DNA of 64,000 bases from contig NZ_LR743508.1 in assembly GCF_902712855.1 (NCBI RefSeq), positions 992,001-1,056,000 on the forward strand. The letters run 5' to 3'. This document shows, in pieces, positions 57,224 through 64,000 of the stretch; within the stretch, counting starts at the first letter, position 1; every line of letters starts with the position of its first letter. The translations under genes were made by a program, and so were the position numbers. Source of the DNA: Variovorax paradoxus (GTDB taxonomy: Bacteria; Pseudomonadota; Gammaproteobacteria; Burkholderiales; Burkholderiaceae_C). The notes beneath the pieces were generated by a model. It was not told where the DNA came from. It did not search any database and saw nothing but the letters and a program-made list of their open reading frames with translations.

Positions 57224-59440
57224 TCAGCGCGGCAGGCCGAGCCCGCGCTGGGCGATCAGCGTGCGCTGGATCTCGTTGGTGCCGATGCTGATCACCCACA
57301 TCAGCGAATGCCGGAGGTTCTGCTCGATGCGCCCGCGCAGCAACGCGCCAGGGCTGCCTTCGGACAGCGTGCCCTGCATGCCGAGGATGTCGAGGGCCGT
57401 CTCGCCGAAGCGCTCCATCAATTCCCCCGAATAGACCTTGCTGGCGGCCGCGTCGTGCAGCGGCGTCTCACCCGCGTCCACGCGCTCGGCGCAGTGCATC
57501 ATCATCTGGCGGCCGGCCTCGATCTGCGCGGCGAGCCCGGCGATGCGCTCGCGCACCAGCGCGTCGCGCCGCATCGGCTGGCCATTGAGGTCCGCATGGC
57601 GGATATGCTCGCACAGCAGTTCGAACGCATGCGCCACTTTCAGCACGATGCCGCCGCCGATGAATCCTCGTTCGGTGGCCAGTGCGCCCACCAGCACCTT
57701 CCAGCCGCCGTTGAGTTCGCCCACCATCGCTTCGGCCGGCACGCGTACGTTGTCGTAGAACACGTTGGCGAAACTGCCGCCGTACATCGTGGTCGAGGTC
57801 TTCACGGTGATGCCCGGCGTGTCCATCGGCACGATGAACAGGCTAAGCCCCGCATGCGGCGGGCTGGCGTCGGGATCGGTGCGCGTGGCCAGCAGCATGT
57901 ACTCGCCCCAGTAGGTGGTGGTCCAGATCTTCTGGCCGTCGATCACGTAGTGGTCGCCGTCCCGCACGGCCCGCGTTCGCATCGAGGCGAGGTCGGAGCC
58001 GGCGTCGGGCTCGCTGTATCCCATGCCGTAGATGGCCTCGCCGCGCAGGATCTCCGGCAGGTAGCGGTCCTGCTGCGCTGGGGTGCCGTGCACCTGCAGC
58101 ATGGCGGCTTGTACAGGTGCGCCCGCACGCGGCGCCTCGGCGCGCTCCATTTCCTCGATGAAGGCCAGTTGCTCGAAGGCGCCGCGCGCCTGGCCGCCGA
58201 AGCGCTTCGGCCAGCCCAGGCCGATCCAGCCGGTCTGGCCGAGCGCACGCGCGAAGTCGCGGTCGTACTCGCGCTGTGCGAAGTCCAGGCGCTCGTGCGC
58301 GGCCTTGCGCTCGCCCAGCCAGTTGGCCTGCAGCCAGGCGCGCACTTCCTCGCGGAATGCATTGCCCTGCGGGCCCAGGTCGTAGCGCGGCAGCGCCTTG
58401 GGCTCGTCGCCAAGGAAGTGGTCGGCCAGTTCTTCGTTCGCGCGCCGCACACCGCCATGACGCAGCACGTCGAGGTGCACCCGCTTGAAATGCCTCGGTG
58501 CCTCGTGCTCCTCGCTGTAGCCGATCGCGCCGAAAGTGTGCTGCGTTTCCAGCGCCACCTGCCGCAGCGTGGAGCCTGCCAATGAACAGGCCGCTGCGGC
58601 GAACACGCGCCAGTCGGCGGCACCGATGTCGTGTTGCCTCGCGGCGTTCGCCTGGGTGAGGCGCGCCCCCATCAGCGCGATCTGGTTGTCGGCCAGCTTG
58701 TGCTGGATCGCCTGGAAGCTGCCGATGAAGCGTCCGAACTGCTTGCGCTCGCCGGCATAGGCGACCGCCATCTCGAAGGCGCGCCCCGCAGCGCCGGTGG
58801 CGCGTGCGCACAGCGCGAGCTGCGCCAGCGTGCGCAGGTCCTGCAACGCCGCTTCGGATGTGCCCACCGCCGTGGCCGCGACGGCCGACAGCCCGACGCG
58901 GTACAGGCCCTCCGTGCCCATGGCCGGTGCCGCCTCGATGCGCACGCCGGGCGCGGCCATGTCGATCCATGCCAGCGCAGGACCGTCGGGCGTCGTCACT
59001 GCCACCGCCAGGTGCGTGGCGCTGCCCGCGCATTCGATGAACGCCAGCTCGCCATCGACCCGGCCGTCCGCGAAGGTGGCACTGCCTGCGCCGGGGTCGG
59101 CGTCGAATGCGCCGAGCGCGAGCACCACGCGTGAATCGGCTTCGGGCGCATGCCGGGCTGCGAGGTTCAGCAGGGCGACGTGGTGCACCGGCACCGGGCA
59201 GGCCGCGCGGCCCAGTTCCTCGGCCACGATGAGGATCTCGCGCAAACCGCCTTCGCCCGGATCGCTGCCCAAGGCCGTCAGCCCTTGCCCGGCCAGTTGC
59301 TGCCACGCGGCCTGCACGCGTCCGGGCTCGCGCGCCCATGCGACGGCGGTGGCCGCCGGCCAATGCCGGGCGAGGAACCCTCTCACCGAATCACGCAGCA
59401 TGGCGCGCTCCTCGTCGCTGGGCAGGGGCTGCTGGGTCAT
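57224..59440 (-). CDS. Tandem acyl-CoA dehydrogenase fusion
   Basis: 738 residues made of two acyl-CoA dehydrogenase domains. The first (~1-345) keeps helical parts (AGERKQFGRFIGSFQAIQHK) but has no clear FAD-site motif and looks structural. The second (~350-738) has YGMGYSEPDAGSDLASMRTR for FAD and MWVISIGTNEIQRTLIAQRG at the C-terminus. Pairs of such subunits form heteromeric steroid or branched acyl-CoA dehydrogenases; here they are one chain. Start at ATG after CGGAGA. Divergent from the FadR gene at 59582, with an operator at 59464. Confidence 0.88.
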   Translation of the reverse strand: MTQQPLPSDEERAMLRDSVRGFLARHWPAATAVAWAREPGRVQAAWQQLAGQGLTALGSDPGEGGLREILIVAEELGRAACPVPVHHVALLNLAARHAPEADSRVVLALGAFDADPGAGSATFADGRVDGELAFIECAGSATHLAVAVTTPDGPALAWIDMAAPGVRIEAAPAMGTEGLYRVGLSAVAATAVGTSEAALQDLRTLAQLALCARATGAAGRAFEMAVAYAGERKQFGRFIGSFQAIQHKLADNQIALMGARLTQANAARQHDIGAADWRVFAAAACSLAGSTLRQVALETQHTFGAIGYSEEHEAPRHFKRVHLDVLRHGGVRRANEELADHFLGDEPKALPRYDLGPQGNAFREEVRAWLQANWLGERKAAHERLDFAQREYDRDFARALGQTGWIGLGWPKRFGGQARGAFEQLAFIEEMERAEAPRAGAPVQAAMLQVHGTPAQQDRYLPEILRGEAIYGMGYSEPDAGSDLASMRTRAVRDGDHYVIDGQKIWTTTYWGEYMLLATRTDPDASPPHAGLSLFIVPMDTPGITVKTSTTMYGGSFANVFYDNVRVPAEAMVGELNGGWKVLVGALATERGFIGGGIVLKVAHAFELLCEHIRHADLNGQPMRRDALVRERIAGLAAQIEAGRQMMMHCAERVDAGETPLHDAAASKVYSGELMERFGETALDILGMQGTLSEGSPGALLRGRIEQNLRHSLMWVISIGTNEIQRTLIAQRGLGLPR

Positions 59441-59463
59441 GCGGTCTCCGTTCAGGGTATTTC

Positions 59464-59478
59464 AATGGTCCAACCATT
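59464..59478. promoter_or_regulatory. FadR-type operator AATGGTCCAACCATT
   Basis: AATGGT and ACCATT flank CCA, a perfect 6-bp palindrome 23 nt upstream of the acyl-CoA dehydrogenase start. A weaker copy, AAAGGTCCAACTTTT (59545-59559), sits before the FadR gene at 59582. Both share GGTCCAAC. Confidence 0.65.
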
Positions 59479-59581
59479 TTAGTGTCGCCGGTGAATGAAA
59501 AGAAAGCCCCGGTGCCTGCGGATGCCGGGATTTATCATTGGCTCAAAGGTCCAACTTTTCATGTTTCGCAGGGAGATCCTC

Positions 59582-60451
59582 ATGACCGCCAAAGACCATC
59601 AACCCACCGAGCCCGAGGCATCCGCTGCGCCGGTCGCCAAGTTCCAGGCCATCCGCTCCGCGCGCGCCTTCGAGGAAATCGCCCAGCAGATCCGCACCGA
59701 GCTCGCGCAGGGCCGGCTCAAGGTGGGCACGCGCCTGCCGTCGGAGCGTGCGCTGTCCGAGCAGTTCGGCGTGTCGCGCAACACGCTGCGCGAGGCGCTT
59801 CGCTCGCTGGAGCACGCCGGGCTCATCCGCCTGCAGAAGGGCGCCACCGGCGGTGCGTTCATCAGTGGGCGCAGCGGCGACGCCATCGCAACGGGCCTCA
59901 TGGACATGTACCACATGGGTGCCATCCAGCCGGCGCACCTGACCGAGGCGCGCATCTGGCTCGAGTCGATCCTGGTGCGCGAAGCCTGCACGCGCGCCAC
60001 GCCGGCCGACATCGAGGCCTTGAGCAACAACATCGACGCGGCCGAGGAGGCCATGCGCAAGGACGACTTTCCCGCGCGCGCCGCCACCAACCTGGAGTTC
60101 CACCGCATCCTCGCGCGCATGACGGGCAATCCGATCATGGTGATCGTGATGAACGGCGTGCTCAACGTGCTGGCCGAGTTCATCGGGCAGGTGGGCCACT
60201 ACGACAACAACTACGTGCTGCCGTCGCGGCGCCGCTTCCTGAAGCACCTGGTGGCGCGCGATTCGGACGCGGCCGTGGCCGAGATGGAGTCGATCCTCAA
60301 GCGGCTGCAGCGCAGCTACCTGTCGAAGGTGGAAGGCGGCGCGGCCGACGAGGCGCCGGCGGCGCCCGCCTCTGCGAAGCCGCGCAGCAAGCCTGCCGCG
60401 AAGACGCCTGCCAAACCCGCAGCCAAGGCGACAGGCAAGACCTCGCGCTGA
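59582..60451 (+). CDS. FadR-type GntR regulator with Lys/Ala-rich tail
   Basis: 289 residues from the ATG with GGGAG 6 nt upstream. The HTH is RLPSERALSEQFGVSRNTLREALRSLE, and the FCD domain carries metal-site text NLEFHRILARMTGN. The last ~40 residues are Lys/Ala/Pro-rich (AAKTPAKPAAKATGKTSR), like histone-H1-type tails, and may add DNA contact. Such a tail is uncommon in this family. Followed by a strong terminator. Confidence 0.9.
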   Translation: MTAKDHQPTEPEASAAPVAKFQAIRSARAFEEIAQQIRTELAQGRLKVGTRLPSERALSEQFGVSRNTLREALRSLEHAGLIRLQKGATGGAFISGRSGDAIATGLMDMYHMGAIQPAHLTEARIWLESILVREACTRATPADIEALSNNIDAAEEAMRKDDFPARAATNLEFHRILARMTGNPIMVIVMNGVLNVLAEFIGQVGHYDNNYVLPSRRRFLKHLVARDSDAAVAEMESILKRLQRSYLSKVEGGAADEAPAAPASAKPRSKPAAKTPAKPAAKATGKTSR

Positions 60452-60475
60452 CCTTTTCGCCGCCGCCCGCACACC

Positions 60476-60508
60476 GACCGCTCGCCGCAAGGCGCGCGGT
60501 CTTTTTTT
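60476..60508 (+). terminator. Rho-independent terminator
   Basis: GACCGC (60476-60481) pairs with GCGGTC (60496-60501), with GCC and GGC pairing inside and a short loop, followed by seven T (60502-60508). It ends the FadR transcript 25 nt after the stop. The next gene therefore has its own promoter. Confidence 0.88.
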
Positions 60509-60567
60509 GTCCGCCCCGAGGCGAACCCCGCTTGACAGTGCCGTGGTTGATTCCTAGCATTTAGCAA

Positions 60568-60578
60568 TGGTTCAACCA
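60568..60578. promoter_or_regulatory. FadR-type operator TGGTTCAACCA
   Basis: Perfect palindrome (TGGT-TCA-ACCA) 31 nt before the CoA-transferase start. An in-frame ATG lies inside it, which argues that the true start is the later ATG at 60609. Probably represses the CoA-transferase-CaiB-Bug operon. Confidence 0.65.
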
Positions 60579-60608
60579 AAAACAACCCTACCCGAGGCAA
60601 GCCGGACG

Positions 60609-61403
60609 ATGCACGACGACGACAAGCCCTCCACCGGCGAGCTGCTCGCGGTGCTGCTGGCACGCGATTTCGAGGATGGCGAAAAAGTCATCATCGGCAC
60701 CAACTCCGACATCCAGCTCGCCGCCTGCAACCTGGCGCGCGAGATGCAGGCCCCGCGCCTGTGGTGGATATCCGGCCCCGGCGGCATGGTCAATCCGCGC
60801 CGCGACCACCTGCTATCCACAGCCGACTCGGACAACATCGAGTCGGCCGAGGCGTGGATGGACCTGCCGAACATGATCGACTTCATCGACTGGAAGATCC
60901 ACTTCTTCGATTTCGCGATCCTTTCCGCGTTGCAGGTCGACCGGTTCGGCAACATCAACACGGTGGTGGTCGGCAACCATGCGCGGCCCAAGGTCCGCGG
61001 GCCCGGAACGGTCGGCATCAGCGCGCTGTGCGGACTGGCGAAGCGCTTCTACGTGGCCCTCACCCGGCACGACAGGAGCGCCTTCGTGCCGCGTGTCGAC
61101 TTTCTCTGCGGGCCGGGTCACATGGAAGGCGGCAACTCGCGCGAGGAAGCCGGCCTGCCTGCGGGTGGCCCGAAGCTCGTGGTGTCGCCGCTGGGCGTCT
61201 TCGACTTCGAGCCGGTCAGCAAGGCCATGCGCGTGCGCTCGGTGCACCCTGGCGTGACGCTCGATCAGATCCACGCGGCCACCGGCTTCGAGATGCGCGT
61301 GGACGGAACGCCGCCGGTCACCGCCATGCCCACCGCCGAGGAAATGCGGCTCCTGCGCACGCGCGTCGATACCCGCGGCACCCTTCGCCGCAAGTTCCCC
61401 TGA
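60609..61403 (+). CDS. CoA-transferase family, beta-type subunit
   Basis: 264 residues from the ATG giving MHDDDKPSTGELLAVLLARD. The fold is that of glutaconate-CoA-transferase/IpdB beta chains (LQVDRFGNINTVVVG, GPGTVGISALCGLAKRF). The place of the catalytic Glu (ENG-like) reads LWWISGPGGMVNPRRDH, with no Glu, so it may act as a CoA hydrolase-type (IpdAB-like) enzyme or depend on the partner. First gene of a four-gene operon. Confidence 0.82.
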   Translation: MHDDDKPSTGELLAVLLARDFEDGEKVIIGTNSDIQLAACNLAREMQAPRLWWISGPGGMVNPRRDHLLSTADSDNIESAEAWMDLPNMIDFIDWKIHFFDFAILSALQVDRFGNINTVVVGNHARPKVRGPGTVGISALCGLAKRFYVALTRHDRSAFVPRVDFLCGPGHMEGGNSREEAGLPAGGPKLVVSPLGVFDFEPVSKAMRVRSVHPGVTLDQIHAATGFEMRVDGTPPVTAMPTAEEMRLLRTRVDTRGTLRRKFP

Positions 61404-61415
61404 CGAGATCTCCCC

Positions 61416-62306
61416 ATGACCCAAAAAAGCAAGCTGGTCTCGCTCGACGAGGCCGTGTCCGTGGTGAAAGACGGCGACAGGATCGGCCTCGGCGGCTGGA
61501 TCTTCAACGCCCAGCCGATGGCGCTCGTGCGCGCGCTGATCCGCAAGGGCGCGCGCAACCTCGATCTGGTGCCTGCACCCGGCTCCATCGCGCCCGACAT
61601 GCTGATCGGCGCGGGCTGCGCGCGCAGCACCGCCTGCGTGTTCATCAGCTTCGAGCAGTTCGGGCTCGCGCCGCACTTCCGCCGCCGGGCCGAAGACGGC
61701 ACGCTGAAGGTGTACGAGCTCGACGGCCCCGGCATCGCGGGCGGACTGCGCGCCGGCATCTGCGACATGCCGTGGACCGCGATTCCCGACCTGGGCACCG
61801 ACCTCCCGCGCCACACACCCGAGCACTACTGGCCGCTTCCGTCGAAGCCCGGCGAGCGCAAGATGCTCGCGGCCGCAGCCATCAAGCCTGATGTGTGCCT
61901 GCTGCACGCACAGCAGGCGGACGAGCAAGGCAACGTGCAGTTCCTGTCCACGCCGTTCTTCGACGCGATGCTTGCGCAGGCGTCGCGGCACGTGATCGTG
62001 TCGGTCGACCGCATCGTGTCGAGCGACACCATCCGCCGATCGAACCATCTCACCAAGCTGCCGGGCGTGATGGTCGACGCGGTGGTGGAGGCGCCCTACG
62101 GCGCGCACCCGACCTCGTCGCCGTCGCTCTACCGCGCGGACGAGCGGCACCTGAAGGAGTACGTGAAGGCCAGCGCCAGCGAGGAATCCTTCGCGGCCTA
62201 CCTGAAGCGCTACACGAGCGAGGCGGCTGCGCATGCCGACTACCTCGACGCGCTGGGCGGCGCGCGGCTGGCCGGGCTGGCCGTGTCCGAATCGAACCTC
62301 GCCTGA
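61416..62306 (+). CDS. CoA-transferase family, alpha-type subunit
   Basis: 296 residues, 12 nt after the beta gene. Motifs include DGDRIGLGGWIFNAQPMALV at the N-terminus and KPDVCLLHAQQADEQGNVQF in the middle, as in GctA/IpdA proteins. It pairs with the upstream subunit. IpdAB enzymes of steroid degradation hydrolyse a ring as a CoA ester; whether this pair does likewise is not known. Confidence 0.85.
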   Translation: MTQKSKLVSLDEAVSVVKDGDRIGLGGWIFNAQPMALVRALIRKGARNLDLVPAPGSIAPDMLIGAGCARSTACVFISFEQFGLAPHFRRRAEDGTLKVYELDGPGIAGGLRAGICDMPWTAIPDLGTDLPRHTPEHYWPLPSKPGERKMLAAAAIKPDVCLLHAQQADEQGNVQFLSTPFFDAMLAQASRHVIVSVDRIVSSDTIRRSNHLTKLPGVMVDAVVEAPYGAHPTSSPSLYRADERHLKEYVKASASEESFAAYLKRYTSEAAAHADYLDALGGARLAGLAVSESNLA

Positions 62307-62316
62307 GGGGCGCACG

Positions 62317-63525
62317 ATGACCAGCAGCAAGAACACCACGCCGGGAAGGCCCGGCATCCTCGACGGCGTCCGCGTTCTCGACTTCACCGCCATGATGTCG
62401 GGCCCCTATTGCACGCGCCTCATGGCGGACCTCGGCGCGGAAGTGATCAAGGTCGAGCCGCCCGAGGGCGACCATATCCGCATGCGGCCGCCGCGCCGCG
62501 ACGGGCGCAGCACCTACTTCGCCCAGCTCAACGCGGGCAAGAAGAGCCTGTCGCTCGACCTGAAGAAGGCCGAGGCCATCGCGCTGGTGCGCGAGATGGT
62601 CGCGCAGTGCGACGTGCTGGTCGAGAACTACCGCCCCGGCGTGATGAAGCGGCTCGGGCTCGACTACGAGACGCTATCGGCACTGAACCCGAAGCTCGTC
62701 TACTGCTCGATCTCGGGCTTCGGGCAGGAAGGGGCCTGGTCGGGCCGCAGCGCCTACGCGCCGGTGCTGCATGCCGCCAGCGGCTACGACATGGCGAACC
62801 TCGACTACCAGGAAGGCGATGTCGAGCGGCCGCTGAAGAACGGCATCTTCGTGGCCGACGTGCTCGGCGGCTCGCTGGCATTCGGCGCGATCCAGAGCGC
62901 GCTGTTCCGCGCGGCACGCACCGGCGAGGGCGACCACGTCGACCTGTCGCTGATGGACGCCATGCTCGGCCTGCTGGTCTACGAGTGTCAGGAGGCACAG
63001 TTTCCCGCGGAGCGCAGGCGTCCGCTCTACCGCCCCACCAAGGCGAAAGACGGCTTCCTGCTGATCGCGCCCGTGAGCCAGAACAACTTCGAAGCGCTGG
63101 CACGCTGCACCGGCCACGCCGAATGGATCACCGACGAGCGCTTTCGCACCAGCCAGGAGCGCGAGCACCACTGGGGCGAACTGATGCAACTGCTCGACGA
63201 CTGGGCCGCGTCGCGCACCGCCGCCGAATGCGAAGCCGCGATGAACGCCGCCGGCGTGCCCTGCTCGCGCTACTTCACCGTGCGCGAGGCGATGCAGCTG
63301 CCGCCGCTGGTGGAGCGCCAGGCCTTCCAGACCATCGACGACGGCTCGGGCGAGTTCCAGGTGCCCAACCCGGCCTTCCGCTTCAGCCGCACGGCCGCCC
63401 ATGCGCGCGGCGGCGTGCCGGCGCTGGGCGGCGACGGCCCTGCGCTGCTCGGCGAGCTGCTGGGCCTGAGCGCGGACCGCATCGACGCATTGAGGGAAAG
63501 TCGCACGCTGCATGTGAACGGCTGA
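62317..63525 (+). CDS. CaiB/BaiF CoA-transferase
   Basis: 402 residues from ATG with GAGGGG. N-terminal ILDGVRVLDFTAMMSGPYCTRL and EVIKVEPPEGDHIRM are family motifs. The catalytic Asp is expected in IFVADVLGGSLAFGAIQSAL. Starts 10 nt after the alpha subunit. It likely activates the incoming acid with CoA, ahead of the dehydrogenase and CoA-transferase-like steps. Confidence 0.9.
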   Translation: MTSSKNTTPGRPGILDGVRVLDFTAMMSGPYCTRLMADLGAEVIKVEPPEGDHIRMRPPRRDGRSTYFAQLNAGKKSLSLDLKKAEAIALVREMVAQCDVLVENYRPGVMKRLGLDYETLSALNPKLVYCSISGFGQEGAWSGRSAYAPVLHAASGYDMANLDYQEGDVERPLKNGIFVADVLGGSLAFGAIQSALFRAARTGEGDHVDLSLMDAMLGLLVYECQEAQFPAERRRPLYRPTKAKDGFLLIAPVSQNNFEALARCTGHAEWITDERFRTSQEREHHWGELMQLLDDWAASRTAAECEAAMNAAGVPCSRYFTVREAMQLPPLVERQAFQTIDDGSGEFQVPNPAFRFSRTAAHARGGVPALGGDGPALLGELLGLSADRIDALRESRTLHVNG

Positions 63526-63566
63526 AGCCATCGCCTCACGGATTCGAGAACAAAAGGAGACAACAC

Positions 63567-64000
63567 ATGAAAGACAGGTTGAAGCGCCTCGTTCGCATGA
63601 AGACGAGGGCGCTGTGCGCGGCGCTGCTCGCAGCCGGTGCCATGGCGTTGCCGCACGCCGGCATCGCGCAGTCGTCGGGCTTTCCGAACAAGCCGATCAC
63701 CATCGTCGTGCCGTATCCGCCGGGCGGCACCACGGACGTGCTCGCGCGCGTGCTGCAGGAGCCGATGCAGCGCTTCCTGAAGCAGCCCGTCATCATCGAG
63801 AACAAGGCCGGCGCCTCTGCCGTGCTCGGCACCAAGTTCGTGGCGAAGGCGCCTGCCAACGGCTACACGCTGCTGTTCCCGAACAACGGCCTGGTGATCT
63901 CGCCGCAGGTTTCGAAGGACGCCGACTACGCGCCGCTCAAGGACTTCGCGCCGGTCTCGCTCGTGTCGCTGCAGCCGATGATCCTGGTGGTCAACCCGAC
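63567..64000 (+). CDS. Bug/TctC-family receptor (3' end outside window)
   Basis: At least 144 codons, open to the window edge. AAAAGGAGA precedes the ATG; a second ATG ten codons on (63597) is also possible. Signal peptide (ALCAALLAAGAMALPHAGIA) and mature start FPNKPITIVVPYPPGGTTDV. IENKAGASAVLGTKFVAKAP is the second Bug motif. Third such receptor in the window, closing the operon. Confidence 0.9.
   Translation, partial: MKDRLKRLVRMKTRALCAALLAAGAMALPHAGIAQSSGFPNKPITIVVPYPPGGTTDVLARVLQEPMQRFLKQPVIIENKAGASAVLGTKFVAKAPANGYTLLFPNNGLVISPQVSKDADYAPLKDFAPVSLVSLQPMILVVNP

Overview
This window looks like a chromosomal segment of a high-GC betaproteobacterium, most likely the Comamonadaceae (Variovorax-like). 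The reasons are strong GC bias at third codon positions, several Bug/TctC-type solute receptors, CaiB/BaiF CoA-transferases next to FadR-type regulators, and an IorAB/cytochrome c oxidoreductase. This is an inference from gene content; no rRNA gene is present to confirm it.

Layout. 1-4.7 kb: a branched-chain amino acid type ABC operon on the minus strand (livG-F-K-H-M, livM cut by the window edge), with a coupled 14-codon leader and a palindrome-rich promoter. 4.9-14 kb: an accessory island, visibly less GC-biased and flanked by decayed IS481-type and IS1182-type transposases. It holds an OLD-family ATPase/TOPRIM nuclease, a 902-codon STAND NTPase with a possible nuclease-like N-terminus, a thymidylate-kinase-like protein and a divergent radical SAM protein with a long N-terminal domain. 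This is the best candidate for an undescribed (probably anti-phage or nucleotide-based) system. 14-22 kb: housekeeping and stress genes (methyltransferase, HU, NlpC/P60 lipoprotein, flavin monooxygenase, a frameshifted alpha/beta hydrolase, cytochrome P460, catalase) and a 33-residue membrane peptide.

22.4-28 kb: a phosphonate operon (phnDCE, Fe-alcohol dehydrogenase, phnX) with a divergent LysR regulator. It lacks phnW, which suggests that hydroxyethylphosphonate rather than aminoethylphosphonate feeds phosphonoacetaldehyde hydrolase. 28-41.5 kb: mixed metabolic and stress genes, including an amidohydrolase, a PfpI-like protein with a divergent MocR-type regulator, KatG, and the periplasmic-type iorA-iorB-cytochrome c operon.

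41.5-53.6 kb: an aromatic or acyl-CoA catabolic locus. An eight-gene minus-strand operon encodes a Rieske oxygenase, its reductase, a FadR regulator, a Bug receptor, a CaiB transferase, a thiolase, a DUF35 partner and a second CaiB. It lies beside a divergent GntR regulator and an extradiol dioxygenase. 53.6-64 kb: a frameshifted MFS exporter, then a second FadR-controlled acyl-CoA module (Bug receptor, tandem acyl-CoA dehydrogenase fusion, two-subunit CoA-transferase, CaiB, Bug receptor cut by the window edge). Several promoters in these two modules carry the same TGGT-N3-ACCA palindrome, so FadR-type regulators probably control both.
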